Origin: Rhizobium sullae
GTDB taxonomy: Bacteria; Pseudomonadota; Alphaproteobacteria; Rhizobiales; Rhizobiaceae
NCBI RefSeq assembly: GCF_025200715.1
Contig: NZ_CP104144.1
Span: 2,170,001-2,234,000 of the forward strand
Direction: 5' to 3'
Length of the DNA stretch: 64,000 bases
The first letter of the stretch is position 1; each line of letters starts with the position of its first letter. Below are positions 17,050 through 26,291 of the stretch, one piece after another. Position numbers and translations under genes: made by a program. The notes beneath the pieces are model-generated. The model had not been told where the DNA came from, ran no database searches, and saw only the letters and a program-made list of their open reading frames with translations.

Positions 17050-17838
17050 TCAGCCGAGATCGCCGCCGGCGACCGGCAACACGCTCCCGGTGATGTAGGA
17101 CGCCTCGTCTGAGGCCAGGAACAGGATCGGCCCGGCCTGCTCCTCGATGGTGCTGTATCGCTTCATGAAGCTGGATTGCTTCACCTGCCCGACGACCTCG
17201 GCCATCCAGCTCTTTTCGGCCTCGCTATCGCCTACAGCGTTACGCGGAATGCGGCGCGGCGGCGCCTCGGTCCCGCCCGGCGCTGTGGCAACCACGCGGA
17301 TGTTGCGCTCCGCCAGTTCCATGGCCAGCGACTGTGTGATGGCGTTCACGCCGCCCTTGGCCGCCGAATAGGGCAAGCGATGAATGCCGCGCGTGGCATT
17401 GGAAGACACGTTGACGATCGTGCCACCGCCGCGCGCGAAAAGATGCGGCAGCACGGCGTGACAGCAGTAGAGCGTCGGCATCAGCGAGCGACGGATTTCC
17501 GCATCGATCTGCTGCGGCTCGAATTCGCCGTAGGGCCGCATGCGGATGGCGCCGCCGACATTGTTGATCAAGATGTCGACGCCGCCGAATGTCTCGGCAG
17601 CAAAGCCCATGGCTGCCGCGGCTCCCTCATAAGTTTCCAGATCGGCGCTGAAGGCGGCGGTTTCGCCCCTGCCAGCCTCGGTCGCGACCTCTGCGACGAA
17701 ATCAGCGCGGTCCACGAACAGCACCTTACCGCCCTCCTCCGCCGCCCGAATTGCCACGGCGCGGCCGATGCCCTGGGCCGCGCCGGTAACGACCAGCACC
17801 TTGCTGGCAAAACGACCCGTGAAGCGCGCACCGCTCAT
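17050..17838 (-). CDS. benD: benzoate cis-diol dehydrogenase (BenD)
   Basis: A 262-residue short-chain dehydrogenase that oxidises and decarboxylates 1,6-dihydroxycyclohexa-2,4-diene-1-carboxylate to catechol with NAD+. It has the nucleotide motif 'VVTGAAQGIGRAVAI', 'NNVGGAI', the catalytic Ser region 'VNVSSNA' and 'YSAAKGG'. Its start overlaps the benC stop by 4 bases. Confidence 0.94.
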   Translation of the reverse strand: MSGARFTGRFASKVLVVTGAAQGIGRAVAIRAAEEGGKVLFVDRADFVAEVATEAGRGETAAFSADLETYEGAAAAMGFAAETFGGVDILINNVGGAIRMRPYGEFEPQQIDAEIRRSLMPTLYCCHAVLPHLFARGGGTIVNVSSNATRGIHRLPYSAAKGGVNAITQSLAMELAERNIRVVATAPGGTEAPPRRIPRNAVGDSEAEKSWMAEVVGQVKQSSFMKRYSTIEEQAGPILFLASDEASYITGSVLPVAGGDLG

Positions 17839-18857
17839 GCCGCTTCCTTTGCTGACGCATTGGGCGTGAACTTCTCGTAGTGGAAGCTGTTCGGCTTGAC
17901 TCCGTTGTCGTCGAAATAGTGGCGCACCGCATCCACCATCGGCGGCGGACCGCAGAGGTAAACGTCGACGTCGCCGCCATTCAGCACCTCGGCCGACATG
18001 TGCTGGGTGACCCAGCCCTTGCGCGGATGGTCCGACGCCTCCTCGGCCACCACCGTCGCGAAGGTAAAGTTGGTCAGGCGTGCCTTGTAGGCCTCGATCT
18101 CGTCGACCAGCACCAGGTCGAGATCGCGCGTCACGCCATAGATCAGGTGGATCTTCTGCTGCGCGTTCTCGCGTGCCAGCACCTCCAGCATCGACAGGAA
18201 CGGCGCGAGACCTGTGCCGCCGGCCAGAAACAACAGCGGGCGCTTGACCTGCCGCAGGTAGAAGCTGCCCATCGGCCCTGTGAGCTCAAGCTTCGTGCCG
18301 ATCTCGGCGCGCTCCAGCCAACTGCTCATCAGCCCGCCGGGTATCTTCTTGATGAGGAAGCCGATGCGCCGCTCGCCCGGCGCCGAATTGAACGAGTAGG
18401 AGCGATGCTGCCCGCTGCCCGGCACGTCGATATTGACGTACTGGCCGGGCAGGAAGGCAGGCGCGGAGTCCGCGTCCAGCTCCAACATGATGGCCGCGTC
18501 GTTGTGCGGGCTCACGCGCGTCACCCTGGCAGTGAATTTCTGCTGTCCGGTCTTGCAGGAGACCGAGATCGTCGGGACCGCGATCACGCAGTCCGACGAT
18601 GGCTTCATCTGGCAGGTCAGCACCAGACCGCTCTCCGCTTCGTCGGCCGTCAACGCGTCGTCGATGAAGTCGTCGCCAAGGTCGTAGCTGCCGCTCTCGG
18701 CCCGGCACTTGCAGGTGCCACACACGCCGTCGGAACAGTCCATCGGCAGGTTGATCTTGTTGCGGAAGGCGGCATCGAGAACCTTCTCGCCGTCCTTGCA
18801 ATTGATGAAGCGGGTCACCCCGTCCTCAAAGTTCAATGCAATCCTGTAGCAGGCCAT
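17835..18857 (-). CDS. benC: benzoate 1,2-dioxygenase electron transfer component (BenC)
   Basis: A 340-residue NADH-dependent reductase feeding electrons to BenAB. The N-terminal plant-type [2Fe-2S] ferredoxin domain has 'CSDGVCGTCKCR' and a fourth Cys in 'LVLTCQMKP'. Next come the FAD-binding 'GQHRSYSFNSAP' and NAD-binding 'LLFLAGGTGLAPFLSML' with a C-terminal 'VYLCGPPPMVDAVR'. Length and order match BenC. Confidence 0.96.
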   Translation of the reverse strand: MACYRIALNFEDGVTRFINCKDGEKVLDAAFRNKINLPMDCSDGVCGTCKCRAESGSYDLGDDFIDDALTADEAESGLVLTCQMKPSSDCVIAVPTISVSCKTGQQKFTARVTRVSPHNDAAIMLELDADSAPAFLPGQYVNIDVPGSGQHRSYSFNSAPGERRIGFLIKKIPGGLMSSWLERAEIGTKLELTGPMGSFYLRQVKRPLLFLAGGTGLAPFLSMLEVLARENAQQKIHLIYGVTRDLDLVLVDEIEAYKARLTNFTFATVVAEEASDHPRKGWVTQHMSAEVLNGGDVDVYLCGPPPMVDAVRHYFDDNGVKPNSFHYEKFTPNASAKEAA

Positions 18858-18899
18858 GCAACCCTCCTCAGCAGTCTTTGTACCGGCCGGCGACGTTCC

Positions 18900-19388
18900 T
18901 CAGATGTGATAGACGTCGATGACCTGGCGGATGTAGTCGTTCTTCAGCACGATCTTTTTGTTGGTGATCAGCAGCCCGTCGCCGCTTTGGCGCAGGGTGA
19001 CGAACATGGTTCCGAAGAACTGGTCGGTGACCTTGTAGCGATGGTTCAACGTGTGGAAGTTGTAGCGCACGTCCGTCTCGTCGCCGCGGACCTCCAGTAC
19101 TTCGACATTGGTCACATTGTGGCTCGTGCGCGGCTCCGGCGTAGAGGCGCCTGAACGCTCGGTCTTGATGCGGAACACCCGGTCTTCCAGGCCGTCGCGG
19201 CTCGGATAGTAGATCAGCGAAATCTGCGACTGCGGATCCTCGGTGATCTGGTCGTCATCGTCCCAGGCCGGCATCCAGTAGGTCACGTCGGGTGCGTAGC
19301 AGGTCAGCCATTCATCCCACTCGCGATCGTCCAGCAGACGCGCCTCCTTATAGAGAAAGGCGCAGATGGTTTCGTGGGACATGCTCAT
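18900..19388 (-). CDS. benB: benzoate 1,2-dioxygenase small subunit (BenB)
   Basis: A 162-residue beta subunit of the ring-hydroxylating dioxygenase, with the family-typical '[18 protein letters not shown]', '[11 protein letters not shown]' and '[13 protein letters not shown]'. Overlaps the benA stop by 4 bases. Structural rather than catalytic role. Confidence 0.96.
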   Translation of the reverse strand: MSMSHETICAFLYKEARLLDDREWDEWLTCYAPDVTYWMPAWDDDDQITEDPQSQISLIYYPSRDGLEDRVFRIKTERSGASTPEPRTSHNVTNVEVLEVRGDETDVRYNFHTLNHRYKVTDQFFGTMFVTLRQSGDGLLITNKKIVLKNDYIRQVIDVYHI

Positions 19389-20743
19389 GCGACCGCTCCG
19401 TCCTTCTCGGCGACGAGCGCCTTGCGCATCACCTTCGCCCAGTATTCGTGCTGGCGGACGAACAGGCCCTCGTCCTCGCTGCGCTCGCCGGAAAGCAGCG
19501 GCTCGATGCCCATGCGCCTGGCGTTCTCGTCAGGGCCATCGATCCAGAGCGGCGCGCCGCGCGACAGGTCGTTCCAGAGCGCGGCCGTGCCTGCATAGCC
19601 GGCCTGGCATGCGCGGAATTCTTCCAGGTCGTCAGCCGTGCCCATGCCGGACACGTTGAAGAAATCCTCGTACTGGCGGATGCGCAGTGCACGGTCCGAA
19701 GCACTTTCGCCCTTCGGCGCGAAGCAGAAGATGCTGATCTCGGTCTTGTCGACGCTGATCGGGCGGGTGACTCGGATCTGCGTGCTGAACTGGTCCATGA
19801 GGAACACGTTCGGATAGAGGCAGAGATTGCGGGTCTGGTTGACGATGAAATCTGTCTTGTCTTCGCCGACGCGTGCCTTGATTTCGTGGCGCTGGTCGTA
19901 GACGGGGCGGACCTCGGGGTTCATGGTATTGGTCCACAGTAGGATGTGGCCGTTCTCGAACCCGTAGACGCCTGCGACGGACCGGCTCCAGCTGTTGGCA
20001 TCGACCGCCTTCGTGCCCTCTTCCTTGCGCCGGCCCATGGTGGCGGCGTAGTTCCAGTGCACGGAGCTGACGTGATAGCCGTCGCAACCGTTCTCCATCT
20101 GCAACTTCCAGTTGCCATCGTAGATGTAGGACGAATTGCCCCGCAGCACTTCCAGCCCGTTCGGCGCCTGATCGACGATCTGGTCGATGATGACCTTTGT
20201 CTCGCCGAGATAGTCCTGGAGCGGCGCCACGTCCTGCTTGAGGCTGCCGAACAGGAAGCCACGATAGCTTTCGAAACGGGGAACGCGCTTCAAGTCGTGC
20301 GAGCCGTCTTTCGCGAACTGCTCAGGATACTGCGTGGTCTTCTCGTCCTTGACCTTGAGCAGCTTGCCGGTGTTGGAAAAGGTCCATCCGTGGAAGGGAC
20401 AGGTGAAGCTGCCCTTGTTGCCGTGCTTGCGCCGGCACAGCATCGCGCCGCGATGGGCGCAGGCATTGATGACAGCGTGGAGTTCGCCGTTCTTGTCGCG
20501 CGTCACGACCACCGGCTGACGGCCGATATAAGTTGTGTAGTAGTCGTTGTTCTCCGGGATCTGACTCTCATGGGCAAGATAGACCCAGTTGCTCTCGAAG
20601 ATGTGCTTCATCTCCAGCTCGAACAGGTCTTCGTTGGTGAAGATGTCGCGGCGGCAGCGGAATATGCCGGCCTCCTTGTCGTCTTGCACCGCGGTTGCAA
20701 GCAGTTGATCAAGATCCCGGGCTTTGTCGATAATCGCAGACAT
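19385..20743 (-). CDS. benA: benzoate 1,2-dioxygenase large subunit (BenA)
   Basis: A 452-residue catalytic subunit that dihydroxylates benzoate to the cis-diol. The Rieske cluster ligands are Cys95 and His97 ('CAHRGAM') and Cys115 and His118 ('CPFHGW'). The mononuclear iron site lies in '[17 protein letters not shown]'. First ben gene after catA on the same strand. Confidence 0.97.
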   Translation of the reverse strand: MSAIIDKARDLDQLLATAVQDDKEAGIFRCRRDIFTNEDLFELEMKHIFESNWVYLAHESQIPENNDYYTTYIGRQPVVVTRDKNGELHAVINACAHRGAMLCRRKHGNKGSFTCPFHGWTFSNTGKLLKVKDEKTTQYPEQFAKDGSHDLKRVPRFESYRGFLFGSLKQDVAPLQDYLGETKVIIDQIVDQAPNGLEVLRGNSSYIYDGNWKLQMENGCDGYHVSSVHWNYAATMGRRKEEGTKAVDANSWSRSVAGVYGFENGHILLWTNTMNPEVRPVYDQRHEIKARVGEDKTDFIVNQTRNLCLYPNVFLMDQFSTQIRVTRPISVDKTEISIFCFAPKGESASDRALRIRQYEDFFNVSGMGTADDLEEFRACQAGYAGTAALWNDLSRGAPLWIDGPDENARRMGIEPLLSGERSEDEGLFVRQHEYWAKVMRKALVAEKDGAVA

Positions 20744-20819
20744 GACCTACCTCCCGCAAAGGGCGCGTTGCGGAGCGCAGCCTTTGCACACAAGTCGTTG
20801 ATGACGATGTTGTCAGGGT

Positions 20820-20839
20820 GGCGGCCCATCAGGGCCGCC
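20820..20839 (-). other. intercistronic hairpin between catA and benA
   Basis: Perfect 8-base stem GGCGGCCC/GGGCCGCC with an ATCA loop, just after the catA stop codon (20850 on the minus strand). No T-run follows, so it probably acts as a 3' stabiliser or partial attenuator separating cat from ben messages rather than as a full terminator. Confidence 0.6.
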
Positions 20840-20849
20840 GGTATTCCGC

Positions 20850-21788
20850 TCAGGCGGCTGCGCGCTTGCGCTGCTCGTTGATCTGGTTGTCGGCGCCGTC
20901 CACCAGGGCCGTCAGGTAGATGTCGAATTCGATCTCCGCAAACGGACCGGTCAAACCATTTGTCTTGATGCTGGCCTCGTCGCTCCGCTCGATGACGGCC
21001 GGAACCAAACCGTCGCGGGTCGCATAGGCGAAATCGTCATTGACCAGCGGGTCGCCCTCGATGTTGATCTGCGTCGTCAGCTTGCGGTGGCCATCGGCGC
21101 TGATGAAGAAGTGGATATGCGCCGGTCGCTGGCCGTGGCGGCCGAGTGCGTCTAGCAGTTGTTCGGTCGGGCTGCCTGGCGGCACGCCATAGCCGTGCGG
21201 CACGATGCTCTGGAACTTGTAACAGCCCTTTTCGTCGGCGACGATCGTGCGGCGCATATTGAACGGCGCCTGCTTTCCCGTCGGGTCAAAGTGCGAATAG
21301 AAGCCACGGGTATCACAGTGCCAGACTTCGACCGTGGCGCCCGGCTGCGGATTGCCGTCGGCGCCATAGACAGTACCATGCATGATCAGGGTATGCCCGT
21401 TGGCATCGGTGCCGTCGTCAAGACGGGCAAAACCATGCGACACGGGCGCACCGGCGACGTAGAGCGGACCTTCGATCGTGCGCGGGGTGGGGTTGTTGAT
21501 GCCGAGTGCCTCATCGATTGCGTCGAGACGCTCATCGAGGAAATGGTCAAGGCCGAGACCGGGTGAGATCAGGCCAGCCTGGCCGGCGGCGCCAATCTCG
21601 TTGAGCCAGGCGATGCCGGTCCAATATTCGTCGGGGGTGATGTCGAGATCGTCGATGGCCTTGAACAGGTCCGACATTATGCGATGGACGATCAGCTTGA
21701 CGCGCGGATTGCCGCCATCCTTGTCAAGGCCGCTCAGGACCTTCAGAAAGTCCTGAATGTCCGGTCTTTCGAAAATCTTTACACTCAT
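20850..21788 (-). CDS. catA: catechol 1,2-dioxygenase
   Basis: A 312-residue intradiol dioxygenase cleaving catechol to cis,cis-muconate. An N-terminal helical dimerisation domain leads into the catalytic core with 'GPLYVAGAPVSHGFARL', 'EVWHCDTRGFYSHFD' (first Tyr ligand), 'VPHGYGVPPGSPTEQLL' (second Tyr ligand) and 'RPAHIHFFISADGHRKLT' (His ligands). Follows catC by about 75 bases. Confidence 0.96.
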   Translation of the reverse strand: MSVKIFERPDIQDFLKVLSGLDKDGGNPRVKLIVHRIMSDLFKAIDDLDITPDEYWTGIAWLNEIGAAGQAGLISPGLGLDHFLDERLDAIDEALGINNPTPRTIEGPLYVAGAPVSHGFARLDDGTDANGHTLIMHGTVYGADGNPQPGATVEVWHCDTRGFYSHFDPTGKQAPFNMRRTIVADEKGCYKFQSIVPHGYGVPPGSPTEQLLDALGRHGQRPAHIHFFISADGHRKLTTQINIEGDPLVNDDFAYATRDGLVPAVIERSDEASIKTNGLTGPFAEIEFDIYLTALVDGADNQINEQRKRAAA

Positions 21789-21863
21789 ATTGATTCCTCC
21801 ACTTGGATTCTTTTGAAACTGCAGTTGTTCCCCGTCCTCCCGGGAAACCCGCTGACGAAGGTT

Positions 21864-22154
21864 CTAGGTATCGTCCTCGCGGATGGCATTGGGATGCCGC
21901 AGCAGCGGCGTCACCTCAATGTCCATGAACTTGAATAACGGCAGGCCGGACAAAATCTCATGCAACTCCACGTTGTCATTCACGTCGAGGACGCTGTAGT
22001 TCGCGTACTCGCCGGCGATGCGCCAGATGTGCCGCCACTTGCCGCTGCGCTGCAGTTCCTGCGAATAGGCCTTTTCCCGTGCAATGATCTCCGCCGTTTC
22101 CTTCGAGGGCAGATCATGGGGAATGCGCACATCCATCCGTACATGAAACAGCAT
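21864..22154 (-). CDS. catC: muconolactone delta-isomerase
   Basis: A 96-residue protein starting MLFHVRMDVRIPHDLP with 'EKAYSQELQRSGKWRHIWRIAGEYANYSVLDV' (in part) and 'LPLFKFMDIEVTPL', the standard CatC sequence. It converts muconolactone to 3-oxoadipate enol-lactone. The ATG at 22154 is chosen over an upstream in-frame start because it gives the usual length and sits 4 bases after the catB stop. Confidence 0.95.
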   Translation of the reverse strand: MLFHVRMDVRIPHDLPSKETAEIIAREKAYSQELQRSGKWRHIWRIAGEYANYSVLDVNDNVELHEILSGLPLFKFMDIEVTPLLRHPNAIREDDT

Positions 22155-22158
22155 GATC

Positions 22159-23310
22159 TCACCCCACCACGCGCAAGGTCGAAGCGTGCTTGCCATCCCT
22201 GCGGAAACGATTGACGGCTTCCTCGGCGAGCGTTACTCCGAGTCCGGGACCCTTTGGCAATTGCAGCTCGAAGTTCTCGAAGCGAAGCGGCTCCTCCAGG
22301 ATTTCTTCGGTCAGAAGCAGGGGACCGAAGAACTCGGTGCCCCATTCCAGTTCCTTGACGCCTGCCATCAACTGAGAGGCGGCGATCGTGCCGACCGGTC
22401 CCTCCAGCATGGTACCGCCATAAATGCTGACGCCCGCGGCTTCCGCGATCGCGATCACCCGGGCGGCGGCAAACAGCCCTCCCGCCTGCTCGATCTTGAT
22501 CGAGAACACGTCGGCAGCCCGCGCAGTCGCCGCCTCGAGCGCGCTCTCAGGTCCAACCAGCACCTCGTCTGCCATGATGGCTATCGGGGAAGTCCGCCGC
22601 AAACGGGCGAGCGGTGCGATCCCCGGCACAGGTTGTTCGACCAGCACACAACCGGCGTCGGCCAGAGCCTGGATTGCCTTGCGCGCCTCCCGCTCCCGCC
22701 ACGCCATGTTCACGTCGACCCGGATGGTGGCCAAGTCCGGCAATGCCTTGCGGATTGAACTTACATGGCGGATATCATCTTCAACCGATTTTACGCCGAT
22801 CTTCAGCTTGAAATCCTTGTGCCGCCGCCGATCGAGCATGGCTTGCGCCTCATCGATGTCCTTGGCAGTGTCGCCGGAGGCGAGCGTCCAGGCGACCGGC
22901 AGGCTGTCGCGGCGGCGTCCACCGAGCAGTTCCGACATCGGCAGACTAAGGCGGCGCGCATGGCAATCGAGCAGGGCGGCCTCGACCGCGCATTTGGCGA
23001 AGTGATTTCCCTTTACGGATTTGACGACGAGGTCCATGGCAGCCTGTATGCGTGTCGCATCACGGCCGATCAGCAGTGGCGCGATATACTCGTCGATCGT
23101 CAACTTCATGCCTTCCGGACTTTCCGGCCCATAAGCGAGACCGCCGATCGTCGTCCCCTCTCCGAGCCCCTCGAAGCCGTCAGAGCAACGGACACGGACG
23201 ATCGTCATGCTCTGCCGGTTCATGGTCACCATCGACAGCCGATGGGGCCGGATGGTGGGCAGATCGAGCATAATCGTCTCGATTGCGCTGACGCGGATTT
23301 CCGTAGACAC
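22159..23310 (-). CDS. catB: muconate cycloisomerase
   Basis: A 383-residue enolase-superfamily enzyme converting cis,cis-muconate to muconolactone. Key residues are in place: the K-x-K motif in 'DFKLKIGVKS', metal ligands in 'IRVDVNMAW', 'LVEQPVPG' and 'IMADEVLVG', and the second lysine in 'FSIKIEQAGG'. First gene of the cat-ben operon, divergent from catR. Confidence 0.95.
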   Translation of the reverse strand: MSTEIRVSAIETIMLDLPTIRPHRLSMVTMNRQSMTIVRVRCSDGFEGLGEGTTIGGLAYGPESPEGMKLTIDEYIAPLLIGRDATRIQAAMDLVVKSVKGNHFAKCAVEAALLDCHARRLSLPMSELLGGRRRDSLPVAWTLASGDTAKDIDEAQAMLDRRRHKDFKLKIGVKSVEDDIRHVSSIRKALPDLATIRVDVNMAWREREARKAIQALADAGCVLVEQPVPGIAPLARLRRTSPIAIMADEVLVGPESALEAATARAADVFSIKIEQAGGLFAAARVIAIAEAAGVSIYGGTMLEGPVGTIAASQLMAGVKELEWGTEFFGPLLLTEEILEEPLRFENFELQLPKGPGLGVTLAEEAVNRFRRDGKHASTLRVVG

Positions 23311-23357
23311 CAGGCTTCTCTCCTTTGATTACGAGGAAACTAGCGTCCAGTTTAAAA

Positions 23358-23387
23358 TCAGTCCAAAACTATAAAAGTTGGTTTTGA
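23358..23387. promoter_or_regulatory. candidate CatR operator between catB and catR
   Basis: The 89-base divergent intergenic region holds a dyad CAAAAC (23364-23369) N11 GTTTTG (23381-23386), extended by ATCA at 23357-23360 and GAT at 23386-23388. LysR-type CatR/BenM regulators bind T-N11-A dyads in just this location, with muconate as inducer. Confidence 0.5.
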
Positions 23388-23399
23388 TACCTGAAAGGT

Positions 23400-24338
23400 A
23401 TGATGATGGAACTGAGACAGCTGCGCTATTTTCTTGCTGTCGCGCGCGAGCGGAACTTCTCGCGTGCCGCGGACATCCTGCATATCGCGCAGCCGCCCCT
23501 CAGCCGACAGATCCAGCAATTGGAAGACGAACTGGGCGTTCTGCTTATCGACCGGTCGAACCGTCCTCTCGATCTGACGGAAGCCGGCCGCTTCTTCTAC
23601 GAACAGGCTGGACAGATCATTGCCCGAACCGAGCACATGCGAGAGCAGACGCGCAAGATCGGCTTGTCCAAGCGGGAGCGGTATGTCATCGGCTGCGTCG
23701 GCTCGACCCTTTATGGCGGCATGCCGGACCTTGTCCGCCGCATGCGCCAGCGCTGGCCGGAACTCGACATCGAGATCCGCGAAATGATGTCGACCGAGCA
23801 GGTCACCGCTCTCAAGGAGAGGCGGATCGACCTTGGCTTCGGCAGGGTTCGCTTCAACGATCGGGAGGTCGAGAGGCTGACGCTTCGAGAGGAACGACTG
23901 GTTGTGGCTTTCCCCAAGGGGCATCCGAAATCGCTCTCCTCGGACCCAATCGCGCTTGCCGAACTGGAGGGTGAACCGCTCATCGTCTATCCATCGGCGC
24001 CGCGTCCGAGCTTTGCCGACGAGATCCTCAACATGTTAACCGAGCAAGGCATTTCTCCTGGCAGCGTGGAAGAGGTCCGTGAAATCCAGACCGCATTGGG
24101 TATCGTGGCAGCCGGGGTGAGCTTGTGCATCATTCCCGCGGCGTCGCAGCGGCAAAGACCCGACGACGTGTGCTACCGCACCATAAAGGACGAGAACGCC
24201 ACGTCGCCGGTCATCATGAGTTTCAGACGCGACGACGCCAAAGGAAGGATCGGAGAGATCAAGCAGCTCATTCGCGAGATGTACGCCGACAACCCGCCTT
24301 GGCTGCAACTATCCAACGTACAACTCGACGGAGCCTGA
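23400..24338 (+). CDS. catR: LysR-type regulator of the cat-ben operon (CatR/BenM-like)
   Basis: A 312-residue LysR regulator with an N-terminal winged helix ('ELRQLRYFLAVARERNFSRAA', 'QPPLSRQIQQLEDELGVLL', each in part) and a C-terminal effector domain. Sequence style ('AQPPLSRQI', 'DRSNRPLDLTEAG') is that of the CatR/CatM/BenM group, which respond to cis,cis-muconate. Three ATG codons in a row (23400, 23403, 23406) follow GAAAGG. Divergent position from catB supports the role. Confidence 0.9.
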   Translation: MMMELRQLRYFLAVARERNFSRAADILHIAQPPLSRQIQQLEDELGVLLIDRSNRPLDLTEAGRFFYEQAGQIIARTEHMREQTRKIGLSKRERYVIGCVGSTLYGGMPDLVRRMRQRWPELDIEIREMMSTEQVTALKERRIDLGFGRVRFNDREVERLTLREERLVVAFPKGHPKSLSSDPIALAELEGEPLIVYPSAPRPSFADEILNMLTEQGISPGSVEEVREIQTALGIVAAGVSLCIIPAASQRQRPDDVCYRTIKDENATSPVIMSFRRDDAKGRIGEIKQLIREMYADNPPWLQLSNVQLDGA

Positions 24339-24358
24339 AGTTTGCCTTGCCGTACTGA

Positions 24359-24673
24359 TTATGTGGGGCCGCGAACTGCGCCGCCAAGGCAGACTTCCAC
24401 TAATTGCGGCTTTTTCCTGGGGGTTACCCTGATGGGACCGGTCATCTGCCTGAGTTGCTGAACGACTTTCTCATTGTCACTGGCGGGCGGGTTTTCTATC
24501 AGAGCCCTGACGCCGGCGTAGAATGGCCGTGACGTCAAGTTTCCCTCTTCTAGACGCTCCCTGTTGATTTCCGGTTTCGCACGCAACCTCTCAGCTTGGC
24601 GCTCAAGCTGCTGGAAGCCGTCTGAGCCGCGGAGAAAGCCGCCCGTCGATTCATCCAGAAGAAAATCGCTTGC
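24359..24673 (-). CDS. unrecognised small ORF, probably a gene remnant
   Basis: An open minus-strand frame runs from a stop near 24676 to a stop at 24359: 'NYDLPTASDFLLDESTGGFLRG', then 'QQLERQAERLRAKPEINRERLEEG', ending 'EVCLGGAVRGPT'. The amino acid composition looks like real protein. There is no ATG; only a TTG at 24586 could start a 75-residue product. It may be the 3' end of a decayed gene, and I do not recognise the family. Confidence 0.3.
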   Translation of the reverse strand, partial: ASDFLLDESTGGFLRGSDGFQQLERQAERLRAKPEINRERLEEGNLTSRPFYAGVRALIENPPASDNEKVVQQLRQMTGPIRVTPRKKPQLVEVCLGGAVRGPT

Positions 24674-24676
24674 AGT

Positions 24677-25012
24677 GGGCAGATCGTAATTTCACGTTTC
24701 GAAACGCTATCGACGTCGAGAACAGCCAATCTCCCTATCGCGATTGGTTGCGAGGGTCGGCCAACCCGATTTTCACCTGCGGTACTACGCCACTGATTTT
24801 ATTGGATAAAGATGTCGACGCTCGTGGGGGCCATGGGAATTTACATTCCGTTCTCGCCGCTGGGAGCCATGGTCGGAATGACCCCGTCCCATGGGAATAC
24901 TTCCCCCGGCTGGCGGCGACCGTGGTCTCCTACTGCCTCGTCGCGCAGCGCCACGGTGATATTGCGAGAACGCAAAGACGCCGCTTTTCAAACGTGGCTT
25001 TTGGCCATTTTG
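24677..25012. other. gene-poor stretch with a possible broken ribbon-helix-helix antitoxin
   Basis: No intact gene. On the minus strand around 24890-24990, 'SRNITVALRDEAV' is followed, after a frame change, by 'TTVAASRGKYSHG', which resembles the N-terminal half of RHH antitoxins (ITV-DDE, then AAxRGKSVS). Only a short, interrupted similarity is visible. Confidence 0.25.
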
Positions 25013-25651
25013 TCATGCGCCGTGCGATATCGATTTACCATAGCCGTCGAGCAGATCTGCGACGTCCTTGAGCATGGCCGTCAGGAGCTTTGTTCCGCTG
25101 ATCATAATCGCGAGGTCCGCACGCTCGAACAGAGCAACGCAGATCTCGCCGGGATCGTGCCTCGATTGGTAGGCGATGCCATCCGGACTGTCCGGATGGT
25201 CCCAAAGTGCATCGGCCCATAGCCCGCATGGCTCATACGGACCCGTCGAAATCGCATTGTCCGTGCCGAGCGCTTGCAATCCCGTCCCGTGCATGCGCAC
25301 AATGCGAAGTTCCCTTTGAGAGCTGAGCTCAGTTGCAGCCCGATCGGTGATCTCCGTTGCAGCCACCATCAGGCGCTGCGGATTGCGCAGGATCGTCTCT
25401 GCCAATGCGCCGCTTCGGGTCATTCCGACATAGAGAATTCCGAAGCGACCGCTCACGCTGTCGAAGCGGTTGGTTGGAGCGATGCCTTTTCCCGGTCCGA
25501 AGAAGATCGGGGAGAACGTCGAACGGTGGATGCGATGAAGAAGCTGTCCAGCGGGCAATATGTCGATCGGCAGGGACTTGGTGTTGAGCCAGTCAGGAGG
25601 TGGCAGGGCAGCGCCGGAAGGACCACGCTGACGGATGCGTCCCGCCGGCAT
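25013..25651 (-). CDS. RES-domain toxin of a RES/Xre toxin-antitoxin pair
   Basis: A 212-residue RES-family protein with 'GQLLHRIHRSTFSP', 'NRFDSVSGRFGILYVGMTRSGALAETILR' (in part), 'LWADALWDHPDSPDGIAYQSRHDPG' (in part) and 'CVALFERAD'. RES toxins are ADP-ribosyltransferase-like and degrade NAD+ (MbcT) or modify other targets (ParT). The Arg, Tyr and Glu positions of the family appear conserved. The start overlaps the antitoxin stop by one base (TGATG), the usual antitoxin-first arrangement. Confidence 0.9.
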   Translation of the reverse strand: MPAGRIRQRGPSGAALPPPDWLNTKSLPIDILPAGQLLHRIHRSTFSPIFFGPGKGIAPTNRFDSVSGRFGILYVGMTRSGALAETILRNPQRLMVAATEITDRAATELSSQRELRIVRMHGTGLQALGTDNAISTGPYEPCGLWADALWDHPDSPDGIAYQSRHDPGEICVALFERADLAIMISGTKLLTAMLKDVADLLDGYGKSISHGA

Positions 25652-26271
25652 CAGGCAAAGCCATCCGATCCATTGGCACGGACAAGCCGCAGGACCGCGT
25701 CCGGCTCGCCGCCGCGCAGCATCTCCAGGGGCGAGCGCCCGCCAAGCACCGTGTCAGGCGCCAGCAAAAAGTCCAGTGTCGCCCAGGGACCTGCTGATGC
25801 AAAGCCACGCACGACATCGGCGATCCCGGCAACCACCTCACCCTCATCGAACTGGCAAGCAGGGTAGCGCCAGTCACTTCCTTCGCGCACAGCCAGCATG
25901 GTATTCGACCGCCGTCTCTTGTCGACCGCCTGTCTGGTGATACCCAGCGTCCGTCCGGCCTCGTCTGCGGACAACACGCCGCCGGCGAGCTTGAGCAAGC
26001 GCTGGCGATGTTCGACATTCCGGGCCAGCGCCGGGACCAGGGGATCGAGATCGGTCACTGCCGATCCAATGATATCGGAGCGGCTGAGAAGCTGGGCGAG
26101 GGAGCCGGCGTCGGTCGGGGCGGCGAGCGCATCCGTCAGGGTCTTCGTCGACACATTCGCGGAAATGCGCTCCAATGCCGACATCGCTCGACGGAGGAAA
26201 GCTGCCTGGACGGAATCCGGATCGGCATGAATGTTGAGCACCAGGCTCGAAGCTGGATGTTCACGGGCCAT
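25651..26271 (-). CDS. Xre/MbcA/ParS-type antitoxin of the RES toxin
   Basis: A 206-residue protein with a central helix-turn-helix (about residues 100-125, 'LSADEAGRTLGITRQAVDKR') and a C-terminal toxin-binding domain ('VVRGFASAGPWATLDFLL', 'DTVLGGRSPLEMLRGGE') as in antitoxins of RES toxins. An extra N-terminal segment of about 90 residues precedes the HTH. It lies upstream of, and coupled to, the RES gene. Confidence 0.88.
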   Translation of the reverse strand: MAREHPASSLVLNIHADPDSVQAAFLRRAMSALERISANVSTKTLTDALAAPTDAGSLAQLLSRSDIIGSAVTDLDPLVPALARNVEHRQRLLKLAGGVLSADEAGRTLGITRQAVDKRRRSNTMLAVREGSDWRYPACQFDEGEVVAGIADVVRGFASAGPWATLDFLLAPDTVLGGRSPLEMLRGGEPDAVLRLVRANGSDGFA

Positions 26272-26291
26272 GTCGGCCTCCTTTTTGGTTG

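Noticed and set aside
24670..25071. 133-codon plus-strand ORF before the RES toxin
   Set aside because: No family signal, overlaps the RES gene antisense and has a poor ribosome site.
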